A DNA stretch of 64,000 nt, from assembly GCF_000949455.1 (NCBI RefSeq), contig NZ_JXXK01000017.1:1-64000 (forward strand), in the 5' to 3' direction. A model generated the notes under the pieces. It was not told the origin of the DNA, did not search any database, and saw only the letters and a list, made by a program, of their open reading frames with translations. Of this stretch, positions 24,634 through 32,629 are shown in pieces. The translations under genes were made by a program, and so were the position numbers. The DNA comes from Ruthenibacterium lactatiformans (GTDB lineage Bacteria; Bacillota; Clostridia; Oscillospirales; Ruminococcaceae). Within the stretch, counting starts at the first letter, position 1. The number at the start of each line of letters is the position of its first letter.

Positions 24634-25374
24634 ATGTATAAGGTGATGATCGTGGACGACGAGGATATCATCGTCAGCGGCCTGGTAAAGGTGATGCCCT
24701 GGGCGAAGTATGGCTGCGAAGTGGCGGCTACCGCGTCCGACGGGCTTGCGGCGCAGGCCGTGCTGCGGGAAAAGCGACCGGATATCCTGTTCACGGATAT
24801 CTGCATGCCGGGCGCGGACGGGCTTGCGCTGCTGGCGGCTGTACGCAGCGAGTTCCCAGACATGCAGGTGACGATCCTGAGCGGGTTCCCGGATTTTGAG
24901 TACGCCCAGCGGGCCATCGGCCTGGGTGTGGTGCGGTATGTACTTAAGCCCAGCAAGATGCATGAGCTGGAAGAGGCGCTGGCCGTCATGGTGGAAAACC
25001 TGGGCGGCGCGCCCGCGTCCGGCGCGGTGCAGTCTGCGGAAAATGCGCAGAATTTCATCATAAAGAAAGCGGTGCAGTACATTGAGCAGCATTATGCGGA
25101 AAAACTGACGCTGCCCGACGTGGCGGACAAGGTCTACGTCAGCCAGTGGCACCTCTCTAAGCTCATTGCCAAGAACACTGGCCAGAGTTTTTCCGACCTG
25201 CTCAACGGCGTTCGCATCGCCAAAGCAAAGGAGCTGCTGGCCGACCCAGCCCTCAAGGTCTGGGAAGTGAGCGACGCGGTGGGCTTTGCGGATGTGACGC
25301 ATTTTTCCCGCATTTTCAAAAAAATGGAGAATATGAGCGCCAACGAATACCGCAATAAGCAGATTGCAAGATGA
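24634..25374 (+). CDS. YesN-type response regulator with AraC DNA-binding domain
   Basis: This 246-residue protein has an N-terminal receiver domain with acidic pocket VDDED, phospho-acceptor Asp in ILFTDICMPG and conserved Lys in VLKPSK. The C-terminal AraC-type double helix-turn-helix (residues about 145-245) reads LTLPDVADKVYVSQWHLSKLI and then WEVSDAVGFADVTHFSRIFKK. It is the presumed target of the YesM kinase at 19051 and probable activator of the transporter and phosphorylase genes. It has only a weak ribosome binding site (ATAGGATGT) before the ATG. Confidence 0.92.
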   Translation: MYKVMIVDDEDIIVSGLVKVMPWAKYGCEVAATASDGLAAQAVLREKRPDILFTDICMPGADGLALLAAVRSEFPDMQVTILSGFPDFEYAQRAIGLGVVRYVLKPSKMHELEEALAVMVENLGGAPASGAVQSAENAQNFIIKKAVQYIEQHYAEKLTLPDVADKVYVSQWHLSKLIAKNTGQSFSDLLNGVRIAKAKELLADPALKVWEVSDAVGFADVTHFSRIFKKMENMSANEYRNKQIAR

Positions 25375-25388
25375 CCCTGCGTTAAAAC

Positions 25389-25427
25389 AAAACCGCGCCC
25401 CGTATGCTGCACACGGGGCGCGGTTTT
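25389..25427. terminator. Bidirectional terminator
   Basis: AAAACCGCGCCCCGT pairs with ACGGGGCGCGGTTTT. It lies between the regulator gene and the convergent membrane-protein gene. Confidence 0.8.
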
Positions 25428-25434
25428 GCGCGCC

Positions 25435-25827
25435 TTACACCTCAGACGCGCGCTTGGCTTTCCAGCGTGCGGCCAGACGCAGCAGGCCGAACACGGGCAG
25501 GCACAGCAGGAACCAGTAAAAGCTGAACAGGGGGCATATCTGTCCCAGCACATTGCCGAATTCCCGGCTGTAATCCCATACCTGCCAGCCCAGCGCCCGG
25601 TTCACCACCAGCCCTACGGCTAATTCCGCCGCTGTGATGAACGCCGTGCCCAGCGCGGCCTGCACGGCGATGTTCATGCCGGGGTATCGCCGCGCGATCC
25701 ACACCAGAGCCAGCACGCATATGCCGCCCAGCAGGGCCATGCTCCAGTGCGTGTGTCCCCGCGCCAGGATCTCGATACAGGGATATCCGGTGGCACCCAC
25801 CGCGAAAGCCGTTGCCTTTTCCTTCAT
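25435..25827 (-). CDS. Small four-helix membrane protein, CmpB-like
   Basis: This 130-residue protein has four predicted membrane helices (MALLGGICVLALVWI, GTAFITAAELAVGLVV, PLFSFYWFLLCLPVFGLL and an N-terminal segment). The RALGWQVWDYS stretch and overall build match the putative ABC-transporter type IV (CmpB) family. The function is unknown. It is a single gene, divergent from the glycosyltransferase. Confidence 0.65.
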   Translation of the reverse strand: MKEKATAFAVGATGYPCIEILARGHTHWSMALLGGICVLALVWIARRYPGMNIAVQAALGTAFITAAELAVGLVVNRALGWQVWDYSREFGNVLGQICPLFSFYWFLLCLPVFGLLRLAARWKAKRASEV

Positions 25828-25894
25828 TTACACATCACCCGGGTATAGGATGCGCCGTTTTTGCACGGAATATCACAAACAATTGCGCCGCCCA

Positions 25895-25924
25895 TTGCTA
25901 TTTGTGGGGGAAAGATGGTAAAAT
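25895..25924 (+). promoter_or_regulatory. Promoter of the glycosyltransferase/rml operon
   Basis: TTGCTA (25895-25900) and TAAAAT (25919-25924) are separated by 18 bases, about 30 bases before the start codon. Confidence 0.55.
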
Positions 25925-25956
25925 ATATAAGACCATAAACTGAGAATGGAGTAGTT

Positions 25957-26733
25957 ATGCAAAAGACAAAGGTCAGCGCGTGCATCGTTGTGTACGGCGG
26001 TGGGGAAGAAGCGGCACAGGCCGCGCGCTCTCTGGTGGAGCACACACGGGACGCGGCGCTTTCGCTCACACTGGTGGACAACGCCTCGCCGGACGGCGCG
26101 GGCGAATGGCTTGCGGCGCAGCAGCTTGGCCCCGGAGTGAAGGTGGTGCGCCTGCCCGAGAACGTGGGCTTCGGCAGCGGGCATAACACCGTGCTGCCAC
26201 AGCTGGACAGCGTTTACCATTTTGTGGTGAACCCGGATATCACGTTGGACGACGACGCCGTTTCAAAGCTGTGCGCGTGGATGGACGCTCACCCGGATGT
26301 GGTGATGGCGACGCCGCGCCTGCTGTTCCCGAACGGGGCCGAGCAGTATACGGCAAAGCGGAGGCCCAGCTTTCTGGCGCTGCTGGCCCGGCAGGTTCCG
26401 CTGCCGTTTTTGAAGGGCGTGGAACGGCATTATCTGATGCAGGACGAGGATCTGTCCCGCCCGCAGGAGATCGAGTTCTGCACGGGCTGTTTTTTTGTGA
26501 TGCGCACCGAGGCGTTCCGCCGCATGGGCGGCTTCGACGAGGGTTATTTTATGTATGTGGAGGACGCGGATATCACCCGCAAGGCGCAGGAATACGGCAA
26601 GGTGATGTACGTGCCCGAGGCGCATGTCTATCATGCCTGGCACCGGGACACAAAGAAAAAGTGGAAGAATTTCTGGATGCAGATCCGCTCGATGCTCCGT
26701 TACTGGCGCAAATGGGGCTTCCGAATGGTTTGA
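25957..26733 (+). CDS. GT2-family glycosyltransferase, rhamnosyltransferase-like
   Basis: This 258-residue GT-A fold protein has a nucleotide-sugar site [30 protein letters not shown], the metal-binding DxD equivalent [13 protein letters not shown], and the acceptor region [33 protein letters not shown]. These are typical of WbbL-like rhamnosyltransferases. It is followed by dTDP-rhamnose genes, which supports dTDP-rhamnose as donor. It has no membrane helices and probably acts on a lipid-linked glycan at the inner membrane face. Confidence 0.87.
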   Translation: MQKTKVSACIVVYGGGEEAAQAARSLVEHTRDAALSLTLVDNASPDGAGEWLAAQQLGPGVKVVRLPENVGFGSGHNTVLPQLDSVYHFVVNPDITLDDDAVSKLCAWMDAHPDVVMATPRLLFPNGAEQYTAKRRPSFLALLARQVPLPFLKGVERHYLMQDEDLSRPQEIEFCTGCFFVMRTEAFRRMGGFDEGYFMYVEDADITRKAQEYGKVMYVPEAHVYHAWHRDTKKKWKNFWMQIRSMLRYWRKWGFRMV

Positions 26734-26831
26734 GGGGCGGGTATTTTCCCGGGAAAACACGGGGAAGCCTGCATCGTTTTACGTATGCAGATGTACAGCA
26801 GAGAAAAAAGAAAAGCAAAGGAGCAGGAACA

Positions 26832-27716
26832 ATGAAGGGAATCATACTGGCCGGGGGCGCCGGCACGCGGTTGTATCCGCTGACGATGGTCACCTCGAAG
26901 CAGCTTTTGCCGGTGTACGACAAGCCGATGATCTATTATCCGCTGTCCACGCTGATGCTGGCGGGCATTCAGGATATCCTGATCATCTCAACACCGGAGG
27001 ACACGCCCCGTTTTGAATCGCTGCTGGGCGACGGAAGCCAGTTCGGCGTGAAGCTGTCGTACAAGGTGCAGCCCTCGCCGGACGGCCTGGCGCAGGCGTT
27101 CATTCTGGGGGATGCATTCATCGGGGACGAGCCATGCGCCATGGTGCTGGGCGACAACATTTTTTACGGCAACGGCTTTTCCAGGCTGCTGCGCGCGGCG
27201 GTGGAAAACGCCGAAAACGGACGCGCTACGGTGTTCGGCTATTATGTGAACGATCCCGAGCGCTTCGGCATCGTGGAATTTGATGAAAACGGCAAGGTCG
27301 TTTCCGTGGAGGAAAAGCCCGCGCAGCCAAAATCCAATTACGCGATCACGGGCCTGTATTTCTACGACAAACGCGTGGTTCAGATGGCGAAGGAGGTAAG
27401 GCCCTCGGCCCGCGGCGAGCTGGAGATCACGACGCTCAACGAGATGTACCTGAAAAAGGGCGATCTGGACGTGCAGCTTTTGGGCCGCGGCTTTGCCTGG
27501 CTGGACACCGGCACGATGGACAGCCTTGTGGACGCGGCGGATTTTGTGCGCATGGTGGAGAAGCGCCAGGGCATCAAGATCTCTGCGCCCGAGGAGATCG
27601 CCTACAAAAACGGCTGGATCACAAAGGATAAGCTGATGGAAAGCGCCCGGCGCTACGGCAAAAGCCCCTACGGCGAGCACCTGAAGCGAGTGGCCGAGGG
27701 GCGGCTGCAGTATTGA
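26832..27716 (+). CDS. rmlA: Glucose-1-phosphate thymidylyltransferase
   Basis: This 294-residue enzyme makes dTDP-glucose from dTTP and glucose 1-phosphate, the first step of dTDP-rhamnose synthesis. It has the nucleotidyltransferase loop [34 protein letters not shown], metal site VLGDNIFYG, and [17 protein letters not shown]. The length is normal for RmlA. Its start lies about 100 bases after the glycosyltransferase stop, and rmlD and rmlB follow closely. Confidence 0.96.
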   Translation: MKGIILAGGAGTRLYPLTMVTSKQLLPVYDKPMIYYPLSTLMLAGIQDILIISTPEDTPRFESLLGDGSQFGVKLSYKVQPSPDGLAQAFILGDAFIGDEPCAMVLGDNIFYGNGFSRLLRAAVENAENGRATVFGYYVNDPERFGIVEFDENGKVVSVEEKPAQPKSNYAITGLYFYDKRVVQMAKEVRPSARGELEITTLNEMYLKKGDLDVQLLGRGFAWLDTGTMDSLVDAADFVRMVEKRQGIKISAPEEIAYKNGWITKDKLMESARRYGKSPYGEHLKRVAEGRLQY

Positions 27717-27766
27717 GGCACCCTTCGGGCCGAATGAAGTGCAAAACAGAAAAAGAGGAAAATATT

Positions 27767-28669
27767 ATGAAAATACTCATCACAGGTGCGAACGGGCAGC
27801 TTGGGACAGAGCTGCGCCGGTGCATTGCCGCGGGAAAAACGGAGCTGGGGCCCCTGCCCGCAAAGCTGCAGCGCGCCACCGTGCTTGCCACGGACGTGGA
27901 CACGCTGGACATCACAAACCGCCACGAGGTGGCTGCCTATGTGCGCCATCACGCGCCGGACGCCATCATTTCCTGCGCGGCGTTCACCAATGTGGACGGC
28001 TGCGAAACAAACCGGGAGGCGGCCTTTGCGGTGAATGCCTTGGGTGCGCGCAACCTGGCCATGGCCGCGGAGGAGATTGGCGCAAAGCTGGTGCATGTCT
28101 CCACAGATTATGTGTTCAGCGGCGACGCGGCGCAGCCCGTCTGGGAATACGACCTGCCCGCGCCGCGCTCGGTCTACGGCAAAACAAAGCTGCTGGGCGA
28201 GCAGTATGTACAGCAGTTCTGCACGCACTATTTCATTGTGCGTACGGCGTGGCTGTACGGCTACGCGGGCAACAACTTTGTCAAGACGATGCTTCGTCTG
28301 GCCAGGCAGAACGGCGGCGTGACGGTGGTGGACGACCAGCTGGGCAACCCCACCAATGCGGCGGATCTGGCCCACGAGATATTGAACCTGCTGGTGACCA
28401 AGGAATACGGCGTGTACCACTGCACGGGCGAGGGCGTGTGCTCCTGGTGCGAGTTCGCAGCCGAGATCATCCGCCTTTCCGGCATCCCCGCCACGGTGAC
28501 ACCCTGCACGACGGAGCAGTTCATCGCCGGAGCGAAAAAGCAGATCGCGCCGCGCCCGGCGTATTCGGCGCTGGAAAACGCCATGCTGAAAGCGACTATC
28601 GGAAATGAAATGCGCGATTGGAAAACCGCGCTGGCCTGTTTTTTTGAAAACTACAAACCGGAGGAGTAA
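27767..28669 (+). CDS. rmlD: dTDP-4-dehydrorhamnose reductase
   Basis: This 300-residue short-chain dehydrogenase performs the last step to dTDP-L-rhamnose using NADPH. It has the N-terminal GANGQLGTEL nucleotide loop, VSTDYVFSG with the catalytic Thr, the YGKTKLLGE Tyr/Lys pair, and VRTAWLYG. A good AGAGGAAAA site precedes the ATG. The stop is 4 bases before the rmlB start. Confidence 0.94.
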   Translation: MKILITGANGQLGTELRRCIAAGKTELGPLPAKLQRATVLATDVDTLDITNRHEVAAYVRHHAPDAIISCAAFTNVDGCETNREAAFAVNALGARNLAMAAEEIGAKLVHVSTDYVFSGDAAQPVWEYDLPAPRSVYGKTKLLGEQYVQQFCTHYFIVRTAWLYGYAGNNFVKTMLRLARQNGGVTVVDDQLGNPTNAADLAHEILNLLVTKEYGVYHCTGEGVCSWCEFAAEIIRLSGIPATVTPCTTEQFIAGAKKQIAPRPAYSALENAMLKATIGNEMRDWKTALACFFENYKPEE

Positions 28670-28673
28670 ACAC

Positions 28674-29729
28674 ATGAAAACCTATCTCGTCACCGGCGGC
28701 GCCGGGTTCATCGGCTCCAACTTCGTGCTGTATATGCTGGAGAAGTACAAGGATATCACCATTGTCAACGTGGACAAGCTGACCTATGCGGGCAATCTGG
28801 AGAACCTCAAGAGCATCGAGGGCGACAAACGCCATGTATTCGTGCAGGCCGATATCTGCGACCGGGAGGCCATCACGGCGCTGTTCGGACAGTATGATTT
28901 TGATTTTGTCATCAACTTTGCGGCTGAGAGCCATGTGGACCGCAGCATCACGAACCCCGAGATCTTCGTCAAGACGAACGTGGAGGGCACGGTGAATATG
29001 CTGCAGTGCGCCAAGAACGCCTGGTATAGGGACGGCAAGTGGGCCGAGGGCAAAAAGTATCTGCAGGTCTCCACGGACGAGGTGTACGGCAGCCTGGGCG
29101 AGACAGGCTATTTCATGGAGACCACTCCGCTGGACCCCCACAGCCCCTACTCCGCCAGCAAGACGAGCGCAGACCTGTTCGTGAAGGCCTTCGGCGATAC
29201 CTACGGCATGCCTGTGAACATTACCCGCTGCTCCAACAACTATGGTCCGTACCAGTTCCCGGAAAAGCTTATCCCGCTGATGATCAACAACGCCAAAACA
29301 AAAAAAGGCCTGCCCGTGTACGGCGACGGCATGAACGTGCGCGATTGGCTGTATGTGGAGGACCACTGCAAGGCCATCGACATGGTGGCCAGCGGCGGGC
29401 GCGTGGGCGAGGTGTACAATGTGGGCGGCCATAACGAGCGTCCGAACATCTTTATCGTGAAGAAGATCATTGAGATCCTGCACGATAAAGTAGACCCGTC
29501 CATCGACGAATCGCTCATCAAATATGTGGAGGATCGCATGGGCCACGACCGCCGCTACGGCATCGACCCGGAAAAGATCAAGAACGAACTGGGCTGGTAC
29601 CCCGAGACGACGTTCGAGGTGGGAATCGAAAAGACCATCAACTGGTATCTGGAGCACGAGGACTGGATGAAAAACGTGACCAGCGGCGATTACCAGAAAT
29701 ATTATGCCGAGATGTACAAAAACAAATAG
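28674..29729 (+). CDS. rmlB: dTDP-glucose 4,6-dehydratase
   Basis: This 351-residue extended short-chain dehydrogenase converts dTDP-glucose to the 4-keto-6-deoxy sugar. It has GGAGFIGSNFV, VSTDEVYG with the Thr-Asp-Glu catalytic residues, YSASKTSADLFVKAF (Tyr/Lys), NYGPYQFPEKLIP and GHDRRYGID. GGAGG precedes the ATG, which lies 4 bases after rmlD. No rmlC epimerase gene is nearby. A strong terminator ends the operon. Confidence 0.96.
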   Translation: MKTYLVTGGAGFIGSNFVLYMLEKYKDITIVNVDKLTYAGNLENLKSIEGDKRHVFVQADICDREAITALFGQYDFDFVINFAAESHVDRSITNPEIFVKTNVEGTVNMLQCAKNAWYRDGKWAEGKKYLQVSTDEVYGSLGETGYFMETTPLDPHSPYSASKTSADLFVKAFGDTYGMPVNITRCSNNYGPYQFPEKLIPLMINNAKTKKGLPVYGDGMNVRDWLYVEDHCKAIDMVASGGRVGEVYNVGGHNERPNIFIVKKIIEILHDKVDPSIDESLIKYVEDRMGHDRRYGIDPEKIKNELGWYPETTFEVGIEKTINWYLEHEDWMKNVTSGDYQKYYAEMYKNK

Positions 29730-29741
29730 AACGGAATGCAA

Positions 29742-29775
29742 AAGCGCCGCCCCCGGGGGGCGGCGCTTGTTTTTT
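29742..29775. terminator. Bidirectional terminator after rmlB and proS
   Basis: AAGCGCCGCCCC pairs with GGGGCGGCGCTT, with a T-run on the plus strand. It separates convergent rmlB and proS. Confidence 0.85.
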
Positions 29776-29804
29776 GCTGTTTGTCCGGTGGCTGGGCGGC
29801 GTTC

Positions 29805-31223
29805 TCAATACGCCTTGCCCCACACCACCATGGCCTTCGCGGGCTTGCCGCAGCAGGGGCATACGTCGGAAAGATGCTCCTGCGCGAAAGGCATGCACCG
29901 GCTGGAAAGCCCCGCCTTTTCCTTCATCATTTCCTCGCAGGCCAGATTGCCGCACCACATGGTCTTGATGTAGCCGTTCTCGCCTCCGGCGCGCTCCAGC
30001 ACCTCGTCCATGGTCGTGGCCGTCCAGGTGCGCCCGGCGCGGTTTGCCTCGGCGCGGGCGTACAGGCTTTTGCCCAGCGCGTCCAGCAGAGCGGGGATGG
30101 CGGCCTCCAGGTTTTCCAGCTTTGTGAAGGCTTTTTCCCGGTTGTCACGGCGCACCAGCACGCATTGGCCGTTCTCGATGTCCTTGGGCCCGATCTCCAG
30201 GCGCAGGGGCACGCCTTTCATCTCCCACTGGGCAAATTTCCAGCCTGGGCTGTTTTCGCTGTCGTCCAGCTTCACACGCACGAATTTAGAGAGCCGCGCG
30301 CGCAGCTCCTCGGCCTTTTCCAGCACGCCGGGCTTGTGGGCGGCCACCGGTACGATGACCACCTGGTACGGCGCAATGGCCGGAGGCAGGATGAGCCCCT
30401 CGTCGTCGCCATGAGTCATGATGATGGCGCCGATGAGGCGCGTGCTCATACCCCAGCTTGTCTGGAAGGGATACTGCAGCGTATTGTCGCGTCCCGTAAA
30501 CTGCACGCCGAACGCGCGGGAGAACCCGTCGCCAAAGTAATGGCTGGTGCCGCTCTGCAGCGCCTTGCCGTCGTGCATCATGGCCTCGATGGTATAGGTG
30601 GCTTCCGCGCCCGCAAATTTTTCCTTGTCCGTCTTTTTACCCTTGAGCACGGGAATGTTCAGCTCGTTTTCACAAAAATCAGCGTAGGTCTCCAGCTGCT
30701 GCTCGGTCTCCTCGATGGCCTCCTGCGCGGTTTCGTGGATGGTATGGCCCTCCTGCCACCAGAATTCCCGCGTGCGCAGGAAGGGGCGCGTGGTTTTTTC
30801 CCAGCGCACCACGCTGCACCACTGGTTGTATTTCATGGGCAGGTCCCGATAGGAGTGCAGCACGTGGGCGAAATGGTCGCAGAACAGCGTCTCGCTGGTG
30901 GGGCGCACGCAGAGGCGGTCCTCCAGCGGCTCGGAGCCGCCCATCGTCACCCAGGCCACCTCGGGGGCAAAGCCCTCCACATGGTCTTTTTCCTTTTGCA
31001 GCAGGCTTTCGGGGATGAACAGCGGCATGGCTACGTTCTCGTGCCCTGTGGCCTTAAAGCGCGCGTCCAGCAGATGCATGATGTTTTCCCAGATGGCATA
31101 GCCGTAAGGCCGCAGAATGACGCAGCCCTTGACGGTGGAATAATCCACCAGCTCTGCTTTCAGGCAGATGTCGGTATACCATTGGGTGAAATCTTCGTTG
31201 ATGGGGGTGATGGCCTCCACCAT
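29805..31223 (-). CDS. proS: Prolyl-tRNA synthetase, archaeal/eukaryal type
   Basis: This class II synthetase of 472 residues charges tRNA-Pro. It lacks the bacterial INS editing insert and has the short ProS3-type build: motif 2 region [42 protein letters not shown] and a C-terminal zinc-binding domain with WCGNLACE and [11 protein letters not shown]. The start is problematic. The best ribosome binding site (AGAGGAG) points to an ATG at 31240 that is out of frame. The in-frame ATG at 31223 has no good site. A six-A run lies between them. I annotate the conservative start. Confidence 0.92.
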   Translation of the reverse strand: MVEAITPINEDFTQWYTDICLKAELVDYSTVKGCVILRPYGYAIWENIMHLLDARFKATGHENVAMPLFIPESLLQKEKDHVEGFAPEVAWVTMGGSEPLEDRLCVRPTSETLFCDHFAHVLHSYRDLPMKYNQWCSVVRWEKTTRPFLRTREFWWQEGHTIHETAQEAIEETEQQLETYADFCENELNIPVLKGKKTDKEKFAGAEATYTIEAMMHDGKALQSGTSHYFGDGFSRAFGVQFTGRDNTLQYPFQTSWGMSTRLIGAIIMTHGDDEGLILPPAIAPYQVVIVPVAAHKPGVLEKAEELRARLSKFVRVKLDDSENSPGWKFAQWEMKGVPLRLEIGPKDIENGQCVLVRRDNREKAFTKLENLEAAIPALLDALGKSLYARAEANRAGRTWTATTMDEVLERAGGENGYIKTMWCGNLACEEMMKEKAGLSSRCMPFAQEHLSDVCPCCGKPAKAMVVWGKAY

Positions 31224-31282
31224 TTTTTGTTCTGGCTCATTGTTTTGACTCCTCTTCTTTTCCGTTCGCGCCGCAGGCACAC

Positions 31283-31314
31283 AAAAAATCCCCCTGCTGT
31301 GCGCATGGGGGATC
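31283..31314 (-). terminator. Terminator of acpP
   Basis: On the minus strand GATCCCCC... pairs with GGGGGAT and is followed by TTTTTT. It lies 17 bases after the acpP stop and upstream of proS. Confidence 0.8.
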
Positions 31315-31330
31315 GTCGTCAGGCAGATGC

Positions 31331-31558
31331 TCAGGAATTTTCTTCGATATAGCGGACAACGTCACCGACCGTGCGGAAGTTCTCGATCTGGTCGTCCGGC
31401 ACTTCCAGGCCGAATTCGTCCTCAATGGACATCACGAGATCGACAACGTCCAGGCTGTCCGCCTCGAAATCTTCCATGATATCGGAGTCCATGGTGACTT
31501 TGTCTTCCTCCAAATCAAGCTGGTCGCAGATGATCTCGCGGATGCGCTCAAAAACCAT
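31331..31558 (-). CDS. acpP: Acyl carrier protein
   Basis: This 75-residue protein is acidic and helical, with the phosphopantetheine attachment site in [13 protein letters not shown] (Ser35). It carries growing acyl chains in fatty acid synthesis. GGAGGGAA precedes the ATG. It stands alone between a strong promoter and a terminator; no other fab genes are nearby. Confidence 0.95.
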   Translation of the reverse strand: MVFERIREIICDQLDLEEDKVTMDSDIMEDFEADSLDVVDLVMSIEDEFGLEVPDDQIENFRTVGDVVRYIEENS

Positions 31559-31624
31559 AACTAAATTCCCTCCAAAATATCTCTGCGCGCGGCGCGCAAG
31601 AGGCCGCGCAAAGGTCTTATAAAC

Positions 31625-31653
31625 TTTATATCGTGTTTTACAGAGGATGTCAA
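31625..31653 (-). promoter_or_regulatory. Strong promoter of acpP
   Basis: On the minus strand TTGACA is followed by 17 bases and TATAAA, a near-consensus housekeeping promoter, about 65 bases before the acpP start. Confidence 0.8.
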
Positions 31654-31773
31654 GCGTATTCGCAAAATATTTTTGCGCGGCATTTCATATGCGCGAAAAC
31701 AGCAAAAACCGCCGCCCGAAACAGTGCTTTTGTTTTGTTGAACATCTGCAAAAAGGACGGAACATGCCGCGCT

Positions 31774-32499
31774 TTATGCCGCCCCGCTGAACAGCGGCTG
31801 CAGAAAACTCCACAGCACAGGTACCAGCAGCGCCGGCAGCATATTGGCGGTCTTGATCTTCGTCATGCCGAGAAAGTTGATGCCGATGCACAGCACCAGG
31901 CAGTAGCCCACGCCGCAGATCTGCCCCAGCAATTCACCCGCGAGGAACGGTTCCAGCGCACCCGCCAGAAGGGAAATGGCTCCCTGGTATACCAGAACAG
32001 GCAACGCGGCAAAGATGACGCCCGGGCCCAGCGTTGCGCCCAGCACCACAGAGGAGATGCCGTCCAGCAGGCTTTTGATGTACAGCACCGAGGCATCGCC
32101 CCGCAGCCCGTCGTTCAGCGCGCCGATGATGGCCATCGCGCCCACGCAGTAGATGAGGGCGCCGTTCACAAAGCTTTGGGCAAAGCCCGAAAGGTGCAGC
32201 CTGCGCTCCACAAGGCCGGACAAGCCGTTCAGCCTGTCGTCGATGCGCAGCGCCTCGCCCGCCAGCGTGCCCAGCACCAGGCTGATGATGAGCAGCAGCT
32301 CGCCCGAGGAGGCCAGCGTACCGTCCGCGTTCACCGTGAACATGGAGGAGATTACGCCGTTGAGCCCCAGCACCAGCACCGCAACGCCAAGCGCCTTGTT
32401 GATGGAGTCCTGATGGCTGCCCTTTACCCCTTTTTTCAGCAGCAGCCCAACGCAGCCTCCCGCCGCGATGGCCGCGGCGTTTACCAGCGTGCCTGTCAT
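31774..32499 (-). CDS. DUF554 family membrane protein
   Basis: This 241-residue polytopic membrane protein begins with GTLVNAAAIAAGGCVGLLLKKG and includes VLGLNGVISSMF, LVLGTLAGEALRIDDRLNGL and FVNGALIYCVGAMAIIGALNDGL, which are typical of DUF554 (YdfK/YqgA). About seven helices are predicted. Transport is suspected for the family, but the substrate is unknown. It lies downstream of recG on the same strand. Confidence 0.9.
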   Translation of the reverse strand: MTGTLVNAAAIAAGGCVGLLLKKGVKGSHQDSINKALGVAVLVLGLNGVISSMFTVNADGTLASSGELLLIISLVLGTLAGEALRIDDRLNGLSGLVERRLHLSGFAQSFVNGALIYCVGAMAIIGALNDGLRGDASVLYIKSLLDGISSVVLGATLGPGVIFAALPVLVYQGAISLLAGALEPFLAGELLGQICGVGYCLVLCIGINFLGMTKIKTANMLPALLVPVLWSFLQPLFSGAA

Positions 32500-32629
32500 T
32501 TTTTCCGTCCCCCCGCATTTCTTTTATCCGGACGGCACTGTGCCCGCTTACAGCGAATGCATGCGCGCCGCCACCGGAATGCCTTCGGATGGTTCCGCAT
32601 TTGGCCCCATACAGTGCCGCTTTTCCGTT

